Source: an uncultured Oscillibacter sp.
GTDB taxonomy: Bacteria > Bacillota > Clostridia > Oscillospirales > Oscillospiraceae
Assembly: GCA_946551795.1 (NCBI GenBank)
Contig: CAMNRF010000005.1
Location: 1-58,675, forward strand
Direction: 5' to 3'
Length of the DNA: 58,675 nt
In this document: positions 58,357 to 58,675 of the stretch, piece by piece
Position numbering within the stretch: position 1 is the stretch's first letter
Layout of the letters: every line of letters starts with the position of its first letter
Translations under genes and position numbers: made by a program
The notes under the pieces: model-generated
Databases searched by the model: none
Seen by the model: only the letters and a program-made list of their open reading frames with translations
What the model was told of the DNA's origin: nothing

Positions 58357-58593
58357 CTCTTAAAAGGCCCCCTTAAAACCTCGGCCCGGTTCCCCGCCTG
58401 GAGGCCATCCAAGGCCAAAAAAACAAAAAAAGAAATTGCAATCTTGTTTTCACAAGGTTACAACTTCTTTCACGATTTCCCGCTTGTATTGCATGGAATA
58501 CCTTGATATTAGGGCGTTTTTCGGATTTTCCCGCCTTTTTTCATAAACAAATCCCCACCCGTCACCATTTCTCTGTCTTTCTGAAAACTCACA

Positions 58594-58598
58594 ACCAT
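58594..58598 (+). repeat. 5-bp target duplication, right copy (ACCAT)
   Basis: Matches 20684-20688. Confidence 0.85.
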
Positions 58599-58675
58599 GC
58601 GTACGGAAGGGCTGAGTTACAGTGAAGCAGGCCGCCGGTTTGGAATCGAGGCCCATACTTTGCTGCAGATCTGGG
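58594..58675 (+). pseudogene. IS3-family transposase orfA, 3' part (continues past window)
   Basis: In phase with the piece at 20624 when one ACCAT is removed: ...KVIET then MRTEGLSYSEAGRRFG and IEAHTLLQIW. This is the second helix-turn-helix portion of an IS3 OrfA. The rest of the element lies beyond the window. Confidence 0.85.

Larger units (their letters stand above)
20689..58593. mobile_element. Mu-like transposable contractile-tailed prophage, 37,905 bp
   Basis: Ends TGTTGC and ...CTCACA flanked by ACCAT. It encodes a DDE transposase, MuB-like ATPase, divergent repressor, Mor-like activator and a complete head, sheath-tail and lysis set, so it looks intact. Early and late genes all run on the minus strand. 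Only the repressor is on the plus strand. Replicative and transposition proteins are Mu-like, capsid genes SPP1-like and tail genes PBSX-like, so the genome is a mosaic. Confidence 0.92.
57952..58593. other. Right prophage end, non-coding, repeat-rich
   Basis: 642 bases with no gene having a good ribosome site. Contents: the 25-base near-repeat at 58020-58044, two TGGTTGCGCGG copies near 58147 and 58169, the 15-base AAACCGTTGAAAATA at 58119-58133 and 58293-58307, the 18-bp inverted repeat at 58211-58273 and CTCTTAAACG at 58347. Transposable phages carry multiple transposase-binding sites here, which would explain this. Confidence 0.6.

Noticed and set aside
58450-58656. 68-codon minus-strand frame at the right end
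   Set aside because: It crosses the prophage-IS junction and has no ribosome site. A chance frame.

Overview
The window is high-GC chromosomal DNA from a low-GC-phylum relative with GC-rich codon use, most likely an Oscillospiraceae-type gut Clostridia (Oscillibacter, Flavonifractor or Dysosmobacter-like). Evidence: a glmS ribozyme, a T-box leader, IreB, NrdR, paired DUF421/DUF4363 genes and strong AGGAGG ribosome sites. Position 1 looks like a contig end, because the first ~110 bases are homopolymer noise. No database could be searched, so family names rest on motif and context recognition.

Positions 120-20,500 are host chromosome. On the minus strand lie a methionine gamma-lyase-like enzyme, an SH3/NlpC-P60 wall hydrolase, a small conserved protein, IreB, and a T-box-controlled unit of a lipoprotein polysaccharide deacetylase, pheS and pheT. 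Next come a nitroreductase-like gene, an XRE membrane regulator, and a small AT-rich pocket with a ribbon-helix-helix gene. The plus-strand run nnr, lipoprotein, alr, mazF is followed by two small unknowns, nrdR, a minus-strand DUF421/DUF4363 pair, and glmS behind its ribozyme. A MerR-type promoter then runs into the left end of an IS3-family element.

Positions 20,689-58,593 (37,905 bp) are a transposable, Mu-like contractile-tailed prophage. It is inserted inside orfA of that IS3 element, with TG...CA ends and a 5-bp target duplication ACCAT (20,684-20,688 and 58,594-58,598). At the right end a repressor (+) and an early operon (-) diverge across two AGTAG-N4-CTACT operators. The early operon encodes a Ner/Cro-like protein, DDE transposase, MuB-like ATPase, DnaC-like loader, AbrB-like, DUF3164-like, GemA-like and Mor-like proteins. 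Then come Mu gp25/26/27-like genes and a NusG paralogue (LoaP-like). A structured leader ending in a strong intrinsic terminator precedes the late operon. That operon has terminase, a C5 methyltransferase, SPP1-type portal and head genes, and PBSX-type sheath, tube, chaperone, tape measure and baseplate genes. The chaperone pair has a -1 frameshift site, A_AAA_AAC. The late end holds a tail fibre diversified by a complete diversity-generating retroelement (VR, avd, TR, reverse transcriptase), then holin, endolysin, an adenine methylase and an XRE protein.

The most unusual content is RNA-level. All four intercistronic gaps longer than about 60 nt in the early operon hold candidate self-cleaving ribozymes: two type II hammerheads with UNCG-capped stems and a covarying pair, and two twister-like elements. 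The phage also combines a NusG paralogue with a terminator-guarded late operon, and a DGR whose variable repeat is still identical to its template over 120 bp.
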